A stretch of DNA of 64,000 nt, taken from positions 62,001 to 126,000 of the forward strand of contig NZ_AUKJ01000016.1 of NCBI RefSeq assembly GCF_000424685.1. Direction: 5' to 3'. The stretch is from Methylococcus capsulatus str. Texas = ATCC 19069. Its GTDB lineage: Bacteria > Pseudomonadota > Gammaproteobacteria > Methylococcales > Methylococcaceae. Position numbers and translations under genes: made by a program. Each line of letters begins with the position of its first letter. Position 1 is the first letter of the stretch. Below the pieces are notes generated by a model that was not told the DNA's origin, ran no database searches, and worked only from the letters and a program-made list of their open reading frames with translations. Positions 25,173-33,913 of the stretch are shown one piece after another.

Positions 25173-26903
25173 TCAGGCGAGCTCCCTGTCAACCGCAGTA
25201 CCGGGCGCCAGCCGCATCTCGTGATGGGCCTTGCCGGATTCGACCATGGGATAGACGTTTTCGGTGGGATCGGTCAGGAAATCCATGAACACGGTGCGGT
25301 CCTTGAGTTTCAGGGCTTCTTCCAGGGCCGGGCGCACGTCGGCCGGTCTGTCGATGCGCATGCCGACGTGGCCGTAGGCCTCCGCCAGTTTGACGAAGTC
25401 CGGCAGAGTCTCCAGGTAGGAGTGCGAATAGCGGCTTTCATAGATGAACTCCTGCCATTGTCGCACCATGCCCATGTAGCCGTTGTTCAGGTTGACGATC
25501 TTGACCGGGGTGCGGTACTGCAGGGCGGTGGCCAGCTCCTGGATGCACATCTGGATACTCGCTTCGCCGGTGATGCAGATGACCTCTTCCTGCGGATGCG
25601 CCAATTTGATGCCGATGGCGGCCGGCAGTCCGAAGCCCATCGTGCCCAGGCCGCCGGAATTGACCCAGCGGCGCGGCTTGTCGAATTTGTAGTATTGGGC
25701 CGCCCACATCTGGTGCTGACCGACGTCGGAGGCCACGAAGGCGTCGCCCCGCGTCAGTTCCCATAACTGTTCGATGACGAACTGCGGCTTGATCCTGTCG
25801 CTGCTGCGGTCGTAGCGCAGGCAGTCGAGGCTGCGCCACTGGCCGATCCTCGCCCACCAGGCCTTCAGCGCCTCGGCATCGGGGGTGCGGCCGGAAGTCT
25901 TGATCAGCTCGATCATGTCGGCCAGCACCGGCGCGACGTCGCCGACGATGGGGATGTCCACTTTGACCGTTTTGGAGATCGAGGCTGGGTCGACGTCGAT
26001 GTGGATGATTTTGGCGCCGGGACAGAATTCGGCGATCTTGCCGGTGACGCGGTCATCGAAGCGGGCGCCCACGGCGAGCAGCACGTCGCAGTCGTGCATC
26101 GCCATGTTGGCCTCGTAGGTGCCGTGCATGCCCAGCATGCCGACGAACTGGCGGTCGGTGGCGGGGTAGCCGCCCAGACCCATCAGGGTGTTGGTGATGG
26201 GGAAGTCGAGCAGCCGCGTCAGCGTGGTCAGTTCGTCCGCGGCATTGCCGAGGATGACGCCGCCGCCGCTGTAGATCATCGGTCGGCGAGCCGAGAGCAT
26301 GAGTTCCACCGCCTTCTTGATCTGGATCGGATGACCCTTCACCGAAGGATTGTAGGACCTCAGCGATACGCTGCGCGGATACTCGTAGGGAATCTTGACG
26401 TTCGGATCGGTGACATCCTTGGGGATGTCGATCACGACGGGCCCCGGGCGTCCCGTGGTCGCGATGTAGAAGGCTTTCTTGAAAGTTTCGGCCAGCTTGT
26501 GGATGTCCTTGACCAGGAAGTTGTGCTTCACGCACGGTCGAGTGATACCGACGATGTCGGCCTCCTGGAAGGCGTCGCTGCCGATGACGGGGAGGGGTAC
26601 CTGGCCCGTGATGACCACCAGCGGGATCGAATCCATGTAGGCGGTGGCGATGCCGGTGACGGCATTGGTCGCACCGGGGCCCGAAGTCACCAGGACCACG
26701 CCGGGTTTGCCGGTGGAGCGGGCGTAACCGTCCGCCGCGTGGGTCGCGCCCTGTTCGTGGCGCACCAGGATGTGCTTTACATCGTCCTGTTTGAACAGCG
26801 CATCGTAAATATGCAGTACCGCACCGCCCGGATAGCCGAAGATGTATTCCACACCCTCGTCTTTCAGGCATTGGACGACGATTTCCGCACCGCTGAGTTC
26901 CAC
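25173..26903 (-). CDS. ilvB: acetolactate synthase large (catalytic) subunit
   Basis: Thiamine-diphosphate enzyme, 576 residues. The catalytic Glu lies in VRHEQGATHAADGYARSTG (near 51). FAD region, GFGLPAAIGIKLAHP and the ThDP-binding motif from ITGEASIQMCIQE to NNGYMGMVRQWQ (about 440-475) are present. The GDG motif is GEAS here, as in many proteobacterial enzymes. The start is GTG at 26903 with AGAGGGG upstream. It is first of the ilvB-ilvH-ilvC-pssA-leuA series. Confidence 0.97.
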   Translation of the reverse strand: MELSGAEIVVQCLKDEGVEYIFGYPGGAVLHIYDALFKQDDVKHILVRHEQGATHAADGYARSTGKPGVVLVTSGPGATNAVTGIATAYMDSIPLVVITGQVPLPVIGSDAFQEADIVGITRPCVKHNFLVKDIHKLAETFKKAFYIATTGRPGPVVIDIPKDVTDPNVKIPYEYPRSVSLRSYNPSVKGHPIQIKKAVELMLSARRPMIYSGGGVILGNAADELTTLTRLLDFPITNTLMGLGGYPATDRQFVGMLGMHGTYEANMAMHDCDVLLAVGARFDDRVTGKIAEFCPGAKIIHIDVDPASISKTVKVDIPIVGDVAPVLADMIELIKTSGRTPDAEALKAWWARIGQWRSLDCLRYDRSSDRIKPQFVIEQLWELTRGDAFVASDVGQHQMWAAQYYKFDKPRRWVNSGGLGTMGFGLPAAIGIKLAHPQEEVICITGEASIQMCIQELATALQYRTPVKIVNLNNGYMGMVRQWQEFIYESRYSHSYLETLPDFVKLAEAYGHVGMRIDRPADVRPALEEALKLKDRTVFMDFLTDPTENVYPMVESGKAHHEMRLAPGTAVDRELA

Positions 26904-26990
26904 GCTTCGGCCCCTCTTTACTGATCAGGCGCTTACGGGCGCCCGTTGCAAACCGCTCCAGTGTGGGAGCGCGCAAGTGAAAAGTGGAGA

Positions 26991-27019
26991 ACCGTACCCG
27001 GAACTTCGTGTTACGTCAA
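26991..27019 (-). promoter_or_regulatory. promoter of the ilvBHC operon
   Basis: TTGACG, 17 bases, TACGGT on the minus strand, 88 bases before ilvB. The -10 box is weak. No leader peptide with branched-chain residues was found between it and ilvB; a GGGCGCCC hairpin lies in the leader near 26935-26945. Confidence 0.45.
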
Positions 27020-27115
27020 GAACAGCTTTGGAAAGCTCGGGTCGCTTTCCTGCGATGCCGCCGCCGGACCATCCCTGGGTGGATGCCAGCCTCGGGATTG
27101 GTCCCGGATACCGTA

Positions 27116-28018
27116 TCAAACCAGCAAGCCGGCGGCGGCTGCCTGCTCGACGCGCTGAATGAACCAGTCCAGTGCCTTGCCTCGATGGCCGCTGCGCCAC
27201 GCCAGAAACAGCGGCACCTGCGGCTTGGGCTCCTCCACCTCCTTGCAGATCAGCGTACCCCGTGCCAAATCCTGCAGAACCAGTTGTCGCGGCAGGTAGC
27301 CGACCCCCAGTCCACGCCGATGGGCTTCCAGCTTGGCCTCGGTATCCGGTACGGCCAGGGTGTCCTGACCCGAGAGCAGACCGGAGGTGCGCGGCGGCAG
27401 ATTGCGCGAGCTGTCACTCGCCACCACGGCGCGGTGGTGCTGGATGTCGGCGCGCTGCAGCGGTTCCGCCAGGCCGGCGAGCGGGTGACCGGGCGCGATG
27501 GCGAACACGAACTCCACCACCCCCAGCGGCCGGGTGGCCAGCCCCCCGCCGGGCGGCGCCTCGCCAGGCGCACCGATGACCAGATCGGCACGGCTCGTGG
27601 CCAGGGCATCCCAGGTACCCCCATAGACCTCCCGGCTCAGCTTGATGCGCGTTGCGCAGTTGAGGACGTAGAACGCCTCCAGCAGGGGGTAAAAACGGTC
27701 CAAGGGAATCAGATCGCTCAAGGCGATGCGCAGCTCGGTCTCGAAGCCCCTCGCCACCTGCCTCACCCGTTCCTCCAATTCCGCCGCGGCACGCAGCAGG
27801 TGGCGGCCTTCCTGCAACAGTTCCCGGCCGGCCTCGGTCAGCGTGGCGCGGTGGCCGCTGCGATCAAACAGGATTACGCCCAGATCCTGCTCCAGCTTTT
27901 GGATGCCGTAGGTCACCGCAGAGGGTACACGATGCATTTCCTCTGCGGCAGCGGCGAAGCTGCCACGGCGTGCGATGGCGTCGAGCAGCCGCAATCCGTC
28001 CAGGTCGATCCTGATCAT
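27116..28018 (-). CDS. LysR-family transcriptional regulator
   Basis: A 300-residue LTTR. N-terminal winged helix-turn-helix: LDGLRLLDAIARRGSFAAAAEEMHRVPSAVTYGIQKLEQDLG (listed in family order, residues about 6-47). The C-terminal effector domain includes LRIALSDLIPLDRFYPLLEAF. It is transcribed away from the pirin-nitroreductase pair, with 104 bases between, and an inverted repeat near its start (28021-28049) is a likely operator. Its target is therefore probably that pair rather than the ilv genes behind it. The ligand is unknown. Confidence 0.9.
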   Translation of the reverse strand: MIRIDLDGLRLLDAIARRGSFAAAAEEMHRVPSAVTYGIQKLEQDLGVILFDRSGHRATLTEAGRELLQEGRHLLRAAAELEERVRQVARGFETELRIALSDLIPLDRFYPLLEAFYVLNCATRIKLSREVYGGTWDALATSRADLVIGAPGEAPPGGGLATRPLGVVEFVFAIAPGHPLAGLAEPLQRADIQHHRAVVASDSSRNLPPRTSGLLSGQDTLAVPDTEAKLEAHRRGLGVGYLPRQLVLQDLARGTLICKEVEEPKPQVPLFLAWRSGHRGKALDWFIQRVEQAAAAGLLV

Positions 28019-28020
28019 TC

Positions 28021-28049
28021 AATATTTCCGAATGATTTTTCCAAATATT
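28021..28049. promoter_or_regulatory. candidate LysR-type operator
   Basis: Perfect inverted arms AATATTT and AAATATT separated by 15 bases, directly in front of the LysR gene start and in the leader of the divergent pirin gene. LysR regulators usually bind such T-rich dyads (T-N11-A type) near their own gene. Confidence 0.5.
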
Positions 28050-28122
28050 CTCGCTATCAAGCCGCAAAACCCATGTTTATGATGGTTTCGGTTTTCAATG
28101 AAGGCAAACCATTGGAGCACCT

Positions 28123-28824
28123 ATGATCCGGATCAGGCACAGCCAGGAGCGCGGCCACTCCAGCCACGGCTGGCTCGACAGCCGTCACACCTTTTCCTTT
28201 GGGGACTACTACGATCCGCGCCACACGGGATTTTCCAGCCTGCGCGTGATCAACGACGACCGCGTGCTGCCGGCGGCGGGCTTCCCCACCCATCCGCACC
28301 GCGACATGGAGATCATTACCTACGTGCTGGAAGGCGCGCTCGCGCACAAGGACAGCATGGGAAACGGCTCGGTGCTCCGCGCCGGCGAGGTACAACGCAT
28401 GACGGCCGGGACCGGGATCACTCACAGCGAATTCAATGCCTCGGATGCCGACGGTGTGCACTTCCTGCAGATATGGATCCTGCCGGACCGGCGTGGCTAC
28501 ACACCCGGCTACCAACAGGCGCGCTTCAGCGCGCAGGACAAGGCCGGTCGCCTGTGTCTCGTGGCCTCGCCGGACGGGCGTAGCGGCTCGCTGACAATCC
28601 ACCAGGATGCGCTGCTCTACGCCACCGTCCTGGACGCGGACGAGGCCGTGCAGCATACGCTCGCGCCCGGCCGCTGCGCCTATGTGCACGTGGCGCGCGG
28701 AGAAATACGGCTGAATGGCACGAGATTGACCGCTGGCGATGGCGCGGCGATCGTCGATGAAGCCCTGCTCCACTTGAGTACCGACAGCGCGGGCGAGGTG
28801 CTGCTGTTTGACCTCACCGCCTAG
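28123..28824 (+). CDS. pirin family protein (YhhW-like)
   Basis: Bicupin protein of 233 residues. The metal ligands of the N-terminal cupin are in FPTHPHRDMEIITYVLEG (His-x-His and Glu/His) and TAGTGITHSEFN. The opening, HSSHGWLDSRHTFSFGDYYDP, is typical of the family. YhhW of E. coli has quercetinase activity; the in vivo substrate is unknown. It diverges from the LysR gene and is followed by a nitroreductase 35 bases later; the two may be a redox or electrophile response unit. Confidence 0.9.
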   Translation: MIRIRHSQERGHSSHGWLDSRHTFSFGDYYDPRHTGFSSLRVINDDRVLPAAGFPTHPHRDMEIITYVLEGALAHKDSMGNGSVLRAGEVQRMTAGTGITHSEFNASDADGVHFLQIWILPDRRGYTPGYQQARFSAQDKAGRLCLVASPDGRSGSLTIHQDALLYATVLDADEAVQHTLAPGRCAYVHVARGEIRLNGTRLTAGDGAAIVDEALLHLSTDSAGEVLLFDLTA

Positions 28825-28859
28825 AAGTAGAAACGCGAACTATCAAAAAGGAAACCCCC

Positions 28860-29471
28860 ATGCACGACAAACCCGCCGTTACCCAACACCCCATCCACGA
28901 CATCATCGCGCGCCGCTGGAGCCCGCGCGCCTATGACGTCAACAAGCGGGTCAGCCGCGCCCAGCTGATCTCCCTGCTGGAAGCCGCGCGCTGGGCGCCG
29001 TCCTGCTATGGTGACGAGCCGTGGCGCTTCATCGTGTGGGATCGCAACCACGATGCCGCCGCGTTCCAGAGGGCCTTCGACTGCCTGGGCGAATTCAACC
29101 AGGGCTGGGTGAAGAATGCGCCGGTGCTGATGCTGGTGCTCGCCAGCGAACACTTCCGCAAGGGCGCCCCTAACCGCTGGGGCATGTTTGATGCGGGTGC
29201 CGCCGCCGAAAACGTGTACTTGCAGGCGGTGGCGCTCGGGCTGGCGGCGCATCCCATGGGGGGCTTCGACGCGGAAGAGGTCAAGCGGGCATTCAACGTG
29301 CCGGACGGCTACACTCCCATGGCGATGATCGCCGTCGGCCATCAGGCGGATGCGGCGGTCCTGGACGGCGATTTGCATGACTCGGAAATCGCCCTGCGCC
29401 AGCGCCGTCCGCTGGGCGAAAACTTCTTCGAGGGGGAGTGGGGCAGGCCCGTCGTACCATCGGGCCTGTGA
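28860..29471 (+). CDS. nitroreductase family protein
   Basis: FMN-dependent oxidoreductase fold, 203 residues. FMN phosphate contacts lie in RRWSPRAYDVNKRV, then LLEAARWAPSCYGDEPWRFIVW, AAAENVYLQAVALGLAAHPMGGFD and MAMIAVGHQAD at the C-terminal side. AAAGGAAA precedes the ATG. The natural substrate (quinone, nitro or other electrophile) is not known. Probably cotranscribed with the pirin gene under the LysR regulator. Confidence 0.9.
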   Translation: MHDKPAVTQHPIHDIIARRWSPRAYDVNKRVSRAQLISLLEAARWAPSCYGDEPWRFIVWDRNHDAAAFQRAFDCLGEFNQGWVKNAPVLMLVLASEHFRKGAPNRWGMFDAGAAAENVYLQAVALGLAAHPMGGFDAEEVKRAFNVPDGYTPMAMIAVGHQADAAVLDGDLHDSEIALRQRRPLGENFFEGEWGRPVVPSGL

Positions 29472-29518
29472 CGCCGGGCAGTGGTTCCTCGAAGGTTCGT
29501 GCTGGTCGGGATACCCGT

Positions 29519-29755
29519 TTATCCCAGCGACTCGACGAGGCGCCAGTAGGTTCGCATGTACAGATAGGTGCAGCGTTCCCGGGGTGGTTCATCGAATCGA
29601 GGGTGGGAGAGCAGCCGGTCGAGGCAGTTGGCGATGTTACCCGCGATCACGGGGGAAGGGGTGCGGGCGTATTGCATCAACAGTGAGCGCAGCAGGCCGA
29701 TCAGGATGTCGGTGGAGATTTGCGGCTCGGTAAGTGTCGAAGAGTGGGGATGCAT
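29519..29755 (-). CDS. small hypothetical protein behind a Fur-box-like site
   Basis: A 78-residue soluble protein, MHPHSSTLTEPQISTDILIG at the N-terminus, with LLRSLLMQYA, NCLDRLLSHPRFDEPPRERC and a C-terminal YMRTYWRLVESL. The ATG at 29755 is chosen because AGGAG lies eight bases upstream; a longer frame to 29782 lacks this. A 19-base palindrome resembling a Fur box lies 74 bases upstream. The family is unknown to me; iron-dependent expression is inferred from the palindrome. Confidence 0.6.
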   Translation of the reverse strand: MHPHSSTLTEPQISTDILIGLLRSLLMQYARTPSPVIAGNIANCLDRLLSHPRFDEPPRERCTYLYMRTYWRLVESLG

Positions 29756-29828
29756 GGAAGGCTCCTGAAGCAGGGTTGGCACGCAGGTCTTTTCTCAGGA
29801 TTCCGCGCCAGAGCGGCATCCTGTCTGA

Positions 29829-29847
29829 AATGATAACTATTATCATT
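29829..29847. promoter_or_regulatory. Fur-box-like palindrome
   Basis: AATGATAA and TTATCATT around three bases; the arms are perfect. The Fur consensus is built from the same GATAAT/ATTATC units. It lies upstream of the minus-strand small gene at 29519-29755. Confidence 0.6.
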
Positions 29848-29948
29848 TGATAGTCAACCGTAGCCGGTTAGCGGTTTCCGAACGCGTGACCAGGTTCGCA
29901 GTCGCCGGGCTGCGTCTTCAAGGAAAGAGCGGGGTTGTCCCGCTCAAA

Positions 29949-29970
29949 CATTTCGATTATCATTGAAATG
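29949..29970. promoter_or_regulatory. palindrome upstream of the ArsI-like gene
   Basis: CATTTC and GAAATG around GATTATCATT, 113 bases before the ArsI-like start. Possible operator of an ArsR/SmtB-type repressor, or a second Fur-like site since the spacer contains ATTATCAT. No regulator gene lies next to it. Confidence 0.35.
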
Positions 29971-30082
29971 TCGAAATCCACAGGCATTGCGCAGATTGGG
30001 ACGCCAGTGGAAAGCGCCCGCATTTGCCGTGGGTACGTTCGGGCAGTCATGACAGTTTCGATGAACGTTGAGGAGAGTCGGT

Positions 30083-30538
30083 GTGAAACGTTTGCATGTC
30101 CATATTTCGGTGGCCGATATCGATGCGAATGTCGGTTTCTACAGCGCCGTTTTCGGCTCCGAGCCGACGGTGCGCAAGTCCGATTACGCCAAATGGATGC
30201 TCGAGGACCCGAGGGTCAACTTCGCCATCTCCAGCCGCAGCGGCAAGACCGGCTTGGACCATCTCGGCATCCAGGCCGAAGACGATGCCGAACTGGCCGA
30301 ATTGAAGCGGCGTCTCGACCGTGCCGATACCCCGATCGCCGAACAGAAGGGCACCGGCTGCTGCTACGCGGTATCGGACAAATACTGGGTACTCGATCCG
30401 CAGGGCATCCCCTGGGAGTCCTTCCATTCGCTGGGCGAGATTCCGGTGTTCGGCGAGGCGCCGAAGGCCGAAGCGGGTTCGCAGTCGGCCTGCTGCGCTC
30501 CGCCGGTGGACGGGAAGCCGTCCAGGTGTTGCGGGTGA
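30083..30538 (+). CDS. arsI: ArsI/CadI-type dioxygenase (C-As lyase-like)
   Basis: Vicinal oxygen chelate protein of 151 residues, beginning MKRLHVHISVADIDANVGFY after GTG 30083, which has GAGGAGA upstream. Metal ligands are expected at the first His (HVH), in GLDHLGIQ and at the Glu of WESFHS. A vicinal cysteine pair occurs in GTGCCYAVSDKYWVLDPQG, the arsenic-binding pair that marks ArsI, and further cysteines lie at the C-terminus (SACCAPP, SRCCG). ArsI cleaves the C-As bond of methylarsenite. Related CadI proteins are only known as metal-induced, so substrate is uncertain. Confidence 0.82.
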   Translation: MKRLHVHISVADIDANVGFYSAVFGSEPTVRKSDYAKWMLEDPRVNFAISSRSGKTGLDHLGIQAEDDAELAELKRRLDRADTPIAEQKGTGCCYAVSDKYWVLDPQGIPWESFHSLGEIPVFGEAPKAEAGSQSACCAPPVDGKPSRCCG

Positions 30539-30711
30539 CATCACTAAATAGCGGTTCGTCGTCAAGTCCCGGACGATCATGAATACGCCGATGAAACGGA
30601 TCGGGACGAGTTTCATACCGGGCTTTCATGCTTTGGATCGGAGTCTGCCGGCCGGACAGGCGGTCGGTGAATTGCTCACCCCTTCCCTGGGGTTCGTCCC
30701 GTCGGGAACCG

Positions 30712-33700
30712 CTACGCGGTCCAAAATCGCTCCAAGCGATTTTGTCCTTGCCGTTGTCGAGGAGGAGCTGGGGGATTTTGATCGGAGAAGCCTTTACAGG
30801 CTGCACCGTTCAGCGAACGTAGCTTGAACCAGGCGTAGACCGCCGGGATGACCACCAGGGTCAGGACGGTGGAGGAGACCATCCCGCCGACCATGGGCGC
30901 GGCGATGCGGCGCATGACTTCGGAGCCGGTACCGGTGCTCCAGAGGATGGGCAGGAGGCCGGCCATGATCGCCGTCACGGTCATCATCTTCGGTCGCACC
31001 CGCTCCACCGCGCCGGCCATGACGGCGCGATAGAGATCGTCCGCGCCGGGCCGGCGGCCTGCCCGGCGGGCTTCCTCACGCAGTTCCTTCCAGGCATGGT
31101 CGAGATAGATCAGCATGATGACGCCGGTTTCCGCGGCAACGCCGGCCAGGGCGATGAAGCCGATGCCCACGGCGATGCTCAGGTTGTAGTCCAGCAGCCA
31201 CAGCAGCCACACCCCGCCGACCAGTGCGAACGGCACGGAGGCCATCACGATCAAGGTTTCCGTCAGCCGACCGAAATTCAGGTACAACAGGACGAAAATC
31301 ACGGCGAGCGTGAGCGGTACCACCAGCATCAGGCGCTGTTCGGCCCGCTGCAGGTATTCGAACTGTCCGCTCCAGGTGATGAAATAGCCGGGAGGGAGTT
31401 TCACCGCCGCCTGGACCGCCCGCCTGGCCTCCTCCACATAGCCGCCGATGTCGCGTCCGCGCAGGTCGACGAACACATAGGCCGAGAGCAGGGCGTTCTC
31501 GGTGCGGATGCCGGGAGCCCCCTCGGTCACGGAGATGCGGGCGAGCTGGCCGAGCGGAACGTTGGCCCCCGCTTCGGTGGGAATCAGGATGTGACTGCCG
31601 ATTTCCAAAGGGCTGTCCCGCAGCTCGCGGGGATAGCGCACGACCACCCCGAAGCGCTCGCGCCCTTCCACCGTGGTTGTGATCGTTTCGCCGCCCAGCG
31701 CGGTGGCGATCACCTCCTGCAGGTCGCCGACGGTCAAGCCGTAGCGCGCCAGCTGGGTGTAATCGGGCTCGATGTTGAGGTAATGGCCGCCGGTGACGCG
31801 TTCGGCGTACACGCTGGTGGTGCCGGGTACGTGCTTGATGGTCTGCTCTATCTGACGGGCGAGGTGGTCCAGGGTTTCCAGGTCCCGGCCGAACACTTTG
31901 ACTCCGATGGGTGTGCGTATGCCGGTGGAGAGCATGTCGATCCGGTTCTTGATCGGCATGGTCCAGGCGTTGGTGACGCCGGGGATCTGCAGCGCCTGGT
32001 CCATCTCGGCAACGAGTTTGTCGATGGTCATGCCCGGCCGCCACTGGGCCTGAGGCTTCAGGTTGACCAGGGTCTCCGCCATTTCCAGCGGCGCCGGATC
32101 GGTGGCGGTCTGGGCGCGGCCGGCCTTGCCGAACACCGAGGCGACCTCCGGAAAACTCTTGAGGATGCGGTCCTGGGTCTGCAGCAGTTCCGACGCCTTG
32201 GTGATGGAGATGCCGGGGAGGGTGGTCGGCATGAACAGCAGGGTGCCTTCGTTCAGTGTGGGCATGAATTCGCTGCCGAGGCGCGAGGCGGGGTAGAGCG
32301 TCGCCGTCAGGGCGGCGAGGGCGCCGGTCAGGGTCAGTGCCTTGTGGCGCAGCACGCTCCGGATCACGGGCCGGTACAGGGCGATGAGCAGCCGGTTCAC
32401 CGGGTTGCGGCCTTCCGGCAGGATGCGGCCGCGCACGAACAGCAGCATCATGACCGGCACCGCCGTGACCGATAGCAGAGCGGCGCCGGCCATGGCGAAG
32501 GTCTTGGTGTAGGCCAGCGGATGGAACAGCCGTCCTTCCTGGGCTTCCAGCGCGAACACGGGCAGGAACGACACGGTGATGATCAGGAGGCTGAAGAACA
32601 GGGCCGGCCCCACCTCCCGGCAGGCGGCGCGGATCAGTTCGATCCGGGGTTGATCCGGATTGCGTTCGAGATGTTTGTGGGCGTTCTCGATCATGACGAT
32701 GGCGGCGTCGACCATGGCCCCGATCGCGATGGCGATGCCGCCCAGGCTCATCAGGTTGGAATTCAGATCCATGGCCCGCATCACCATGAAGGCGATCAGG
32801 ATGCCGACCGGCAGCATCAGGATGGCGACCAGGGCGCTGCGCAGATGGAACAGGAACAGCACGCACACAGCGGCGACCACCGCGCTTTCCTCCAGCAGGG
32901 TCTCGCGTAGGGTGGCGATGGCGCGCAGGATCAGTTCGGAACGGTCGTAGACCGGGACGATGTCGACGCCTTCGGGCAGGCCGGGGGCGATTTCGAGCAG
33001 CCTGGCCTTGACGCTGCTGATCACGTCGAGCGCGTTCTGGCCATAGCGGGCCAGGGCGATGCCGGACACCACCTCGCCTTCGCCGTTCAGTTCGGCGATG
33101 CCGCGGCGCTCGTCGGGCACCAGTTCCACCCGCGCAACGTCCCGGATCAGCACCGGGATGCCGCCCGCCGCCTTCACCACCAGTTGCTCCAGGTCGGCGA
33201 TGCCATGGAGGTAGCCGCGCCCCCGTACCATGTATTCGGTTTCCGCCAATTCCACCACGCGCCCGCCGACGTCGGTGTTGCTGGCGCGGATCACCTCGAT
33301 GATCTTCTTCAAGGGCACGCCGTAGGCCTGCAGCTTGTGCGGGTCGACGGTCACCTGGTACTGCTGCACGAAGCCGCCGATGCTGGCGACCTCGGCCACG
33401 CCCTGCGCCTTGCTGAGCTGATAGCGCAGGAACCAGTCCTGCAGCGTGCGCAGTTCGGCCAGGGTCTGGCCGGCGCCGGTGAGCGCATACTGGTAGACCC
33501 AGCCGACCCCGGTGGCGTCCGGGCCGATGCGCGGCGTGACGTTCTTGGGCAGCTTGCCGGCGGCGGCGTTGAGGTATTCCAGCACCCGCGAGCGCGCCCA
33601 GTAGATGTCGGTGCCGTCGTCGAAGATGATGTAGACGTAGGAGGCTCCGAAGAACGAGAAGCCCCGCACGACCTTGGATCGGGGCACGTTCAGCATCGAG

Positions 33701-33912
33701 GTGGTGAGGGGATAGGTGACCTGGTCCTCCACCACCTGCGGCGCCTGGCCGGGGAATTCCGTGTAGACGATGACCTGGGCGTCGGACAGGTCCGGGAGGG
33801 CGTCCAGCGGGGTGCGAACGATCGCGTAGATTCCGGCGGCGATCACGGCCGCCATTGCCAGCAGCACCAGGAAGACATTGCGCAAGGACCAGTCGATGAC
33901 GTGCGCGAGCAT
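30712..33912 (-). CDS. cusA: heavy-metal RND efflux transporter, CusA/CzcA family
   Basis: Inner-membrane proton-driven pump of 1066 residues. It starts MLAHVIDWSLRNVFLVLLAMA one base after the cusB stop. Conserved segments: PDLSDAQVIVYTEFPGQAP, twelve membrane segments, IAIGAMVDAAIVMIENAHKH, TLPGISITKASELLQ and MPIKNRIDMLSTGIRTPIGV; the last two are characteristic of the copper/silver branch with its methionine relay. The C-terminal 30 residues (DQNPPAPPRQRQGQNR...) are unlike the family and are encoded partly by a hairpin at 30722-30744. Third gene of cusCBA. Cu/Ag specificity is inferred from motifs. Confidence 0.93.
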   Translation of the reverse strand: MLAHVIDWSLRNVFLVLLAMAAVIAAGIYAIVRTPLDALPDLSDAQVIVYTEFPGQAPQVVEDQVTYPLTTSMLNVPRSKVVRGFSFFGASYVYIIFDDGTDIYWARSRVLEYLNAAAGKLPKNVTPRIGPDATGVGWVYQYALTGAGQTLAELRTLQDWFLRYQLSKAQGVAEVASIGGFVQQYQVTVDPHKLQAYGVPLKKIIEVIRASNTDVGGRVVELAETEYMVRGRGYLHGIADLEQLVVKAAGGIPVLIRDVARVELVPDERRGIAELNGEGEVVSGIALARYGQNALDVISSVKARLLEIAPGLPEGVDIVPVYDRSELILRAIATLRETLLEESAVVAAVCVLFLFHLRSALVAILMLPVGILIAFMVMRAMDLNSNLMSLGGIAIAIGAMVDAAIVMIENAHKHLERNPDQPRIELIRAACREVGPALFFSLLIITVSFLPVFALEAQEGRLFHPLAYTKTFAMAGAALLSVTAVPVMMLLFVRGRILPEGRNPVNRLLIALYRPVIRSVLRHKALTLTGALAALTATLYPASRLGSEFMPTLNEGTLLFMPTTLPGISITKASELLQTQDRILKSFPEVASVFGKAGRAQTATDPAPLEMAETLVNLKPQAQWRPGMTIDKLVAEMDQALQIPGVTNAWTMPIKNRIDMLSTGIRTPIGVKVFGRDLETLDHLARQIEQTIKHVPGTTSVYAERVTGGHYLNIEPDYTQLARYGLTVGDLQEVIATALGGETITTTVEGRERFGVVVRYPRELRDSPLEIGSHILIPTEAGANVPLGQLARISVTEGAPGIRTENALLSAYVFVDLRGRDIGGYVEEARRAVQAAVKLPPGYFITWSGQFEYLQRAEQRLMLVVPLTLAVIFVLLYLNFGRLTETLIVMASVPFALVGGVWLLWLLDYNLSIAVGIGFIALAGVAAETGVIMLIYLDHAWKELREEARRAGRRPGADDLYRAVMAGAVERVRPKMMTVTAIMAGLLPILWSTGTGSEVMRRIAAPMVGGMVSSTVLTLVVIPAVYAWFKLRSLNGAACKGFSDQNPPAPPRQRQGQNRLERFWTA
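30722..30744 (-). terminator. hairpin at the 3' end of cusA
   Basis: Perfect ten-base arms CAAAATCGCT/AGCGATTTTG around CCA, inside the last codons of cusA. Its T-rich right arm on the minus strand could end transcription of the cus operon, although it lies upstream of the stop codon. Confidence 0.4.
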
Positions 33913-33913
33913 C

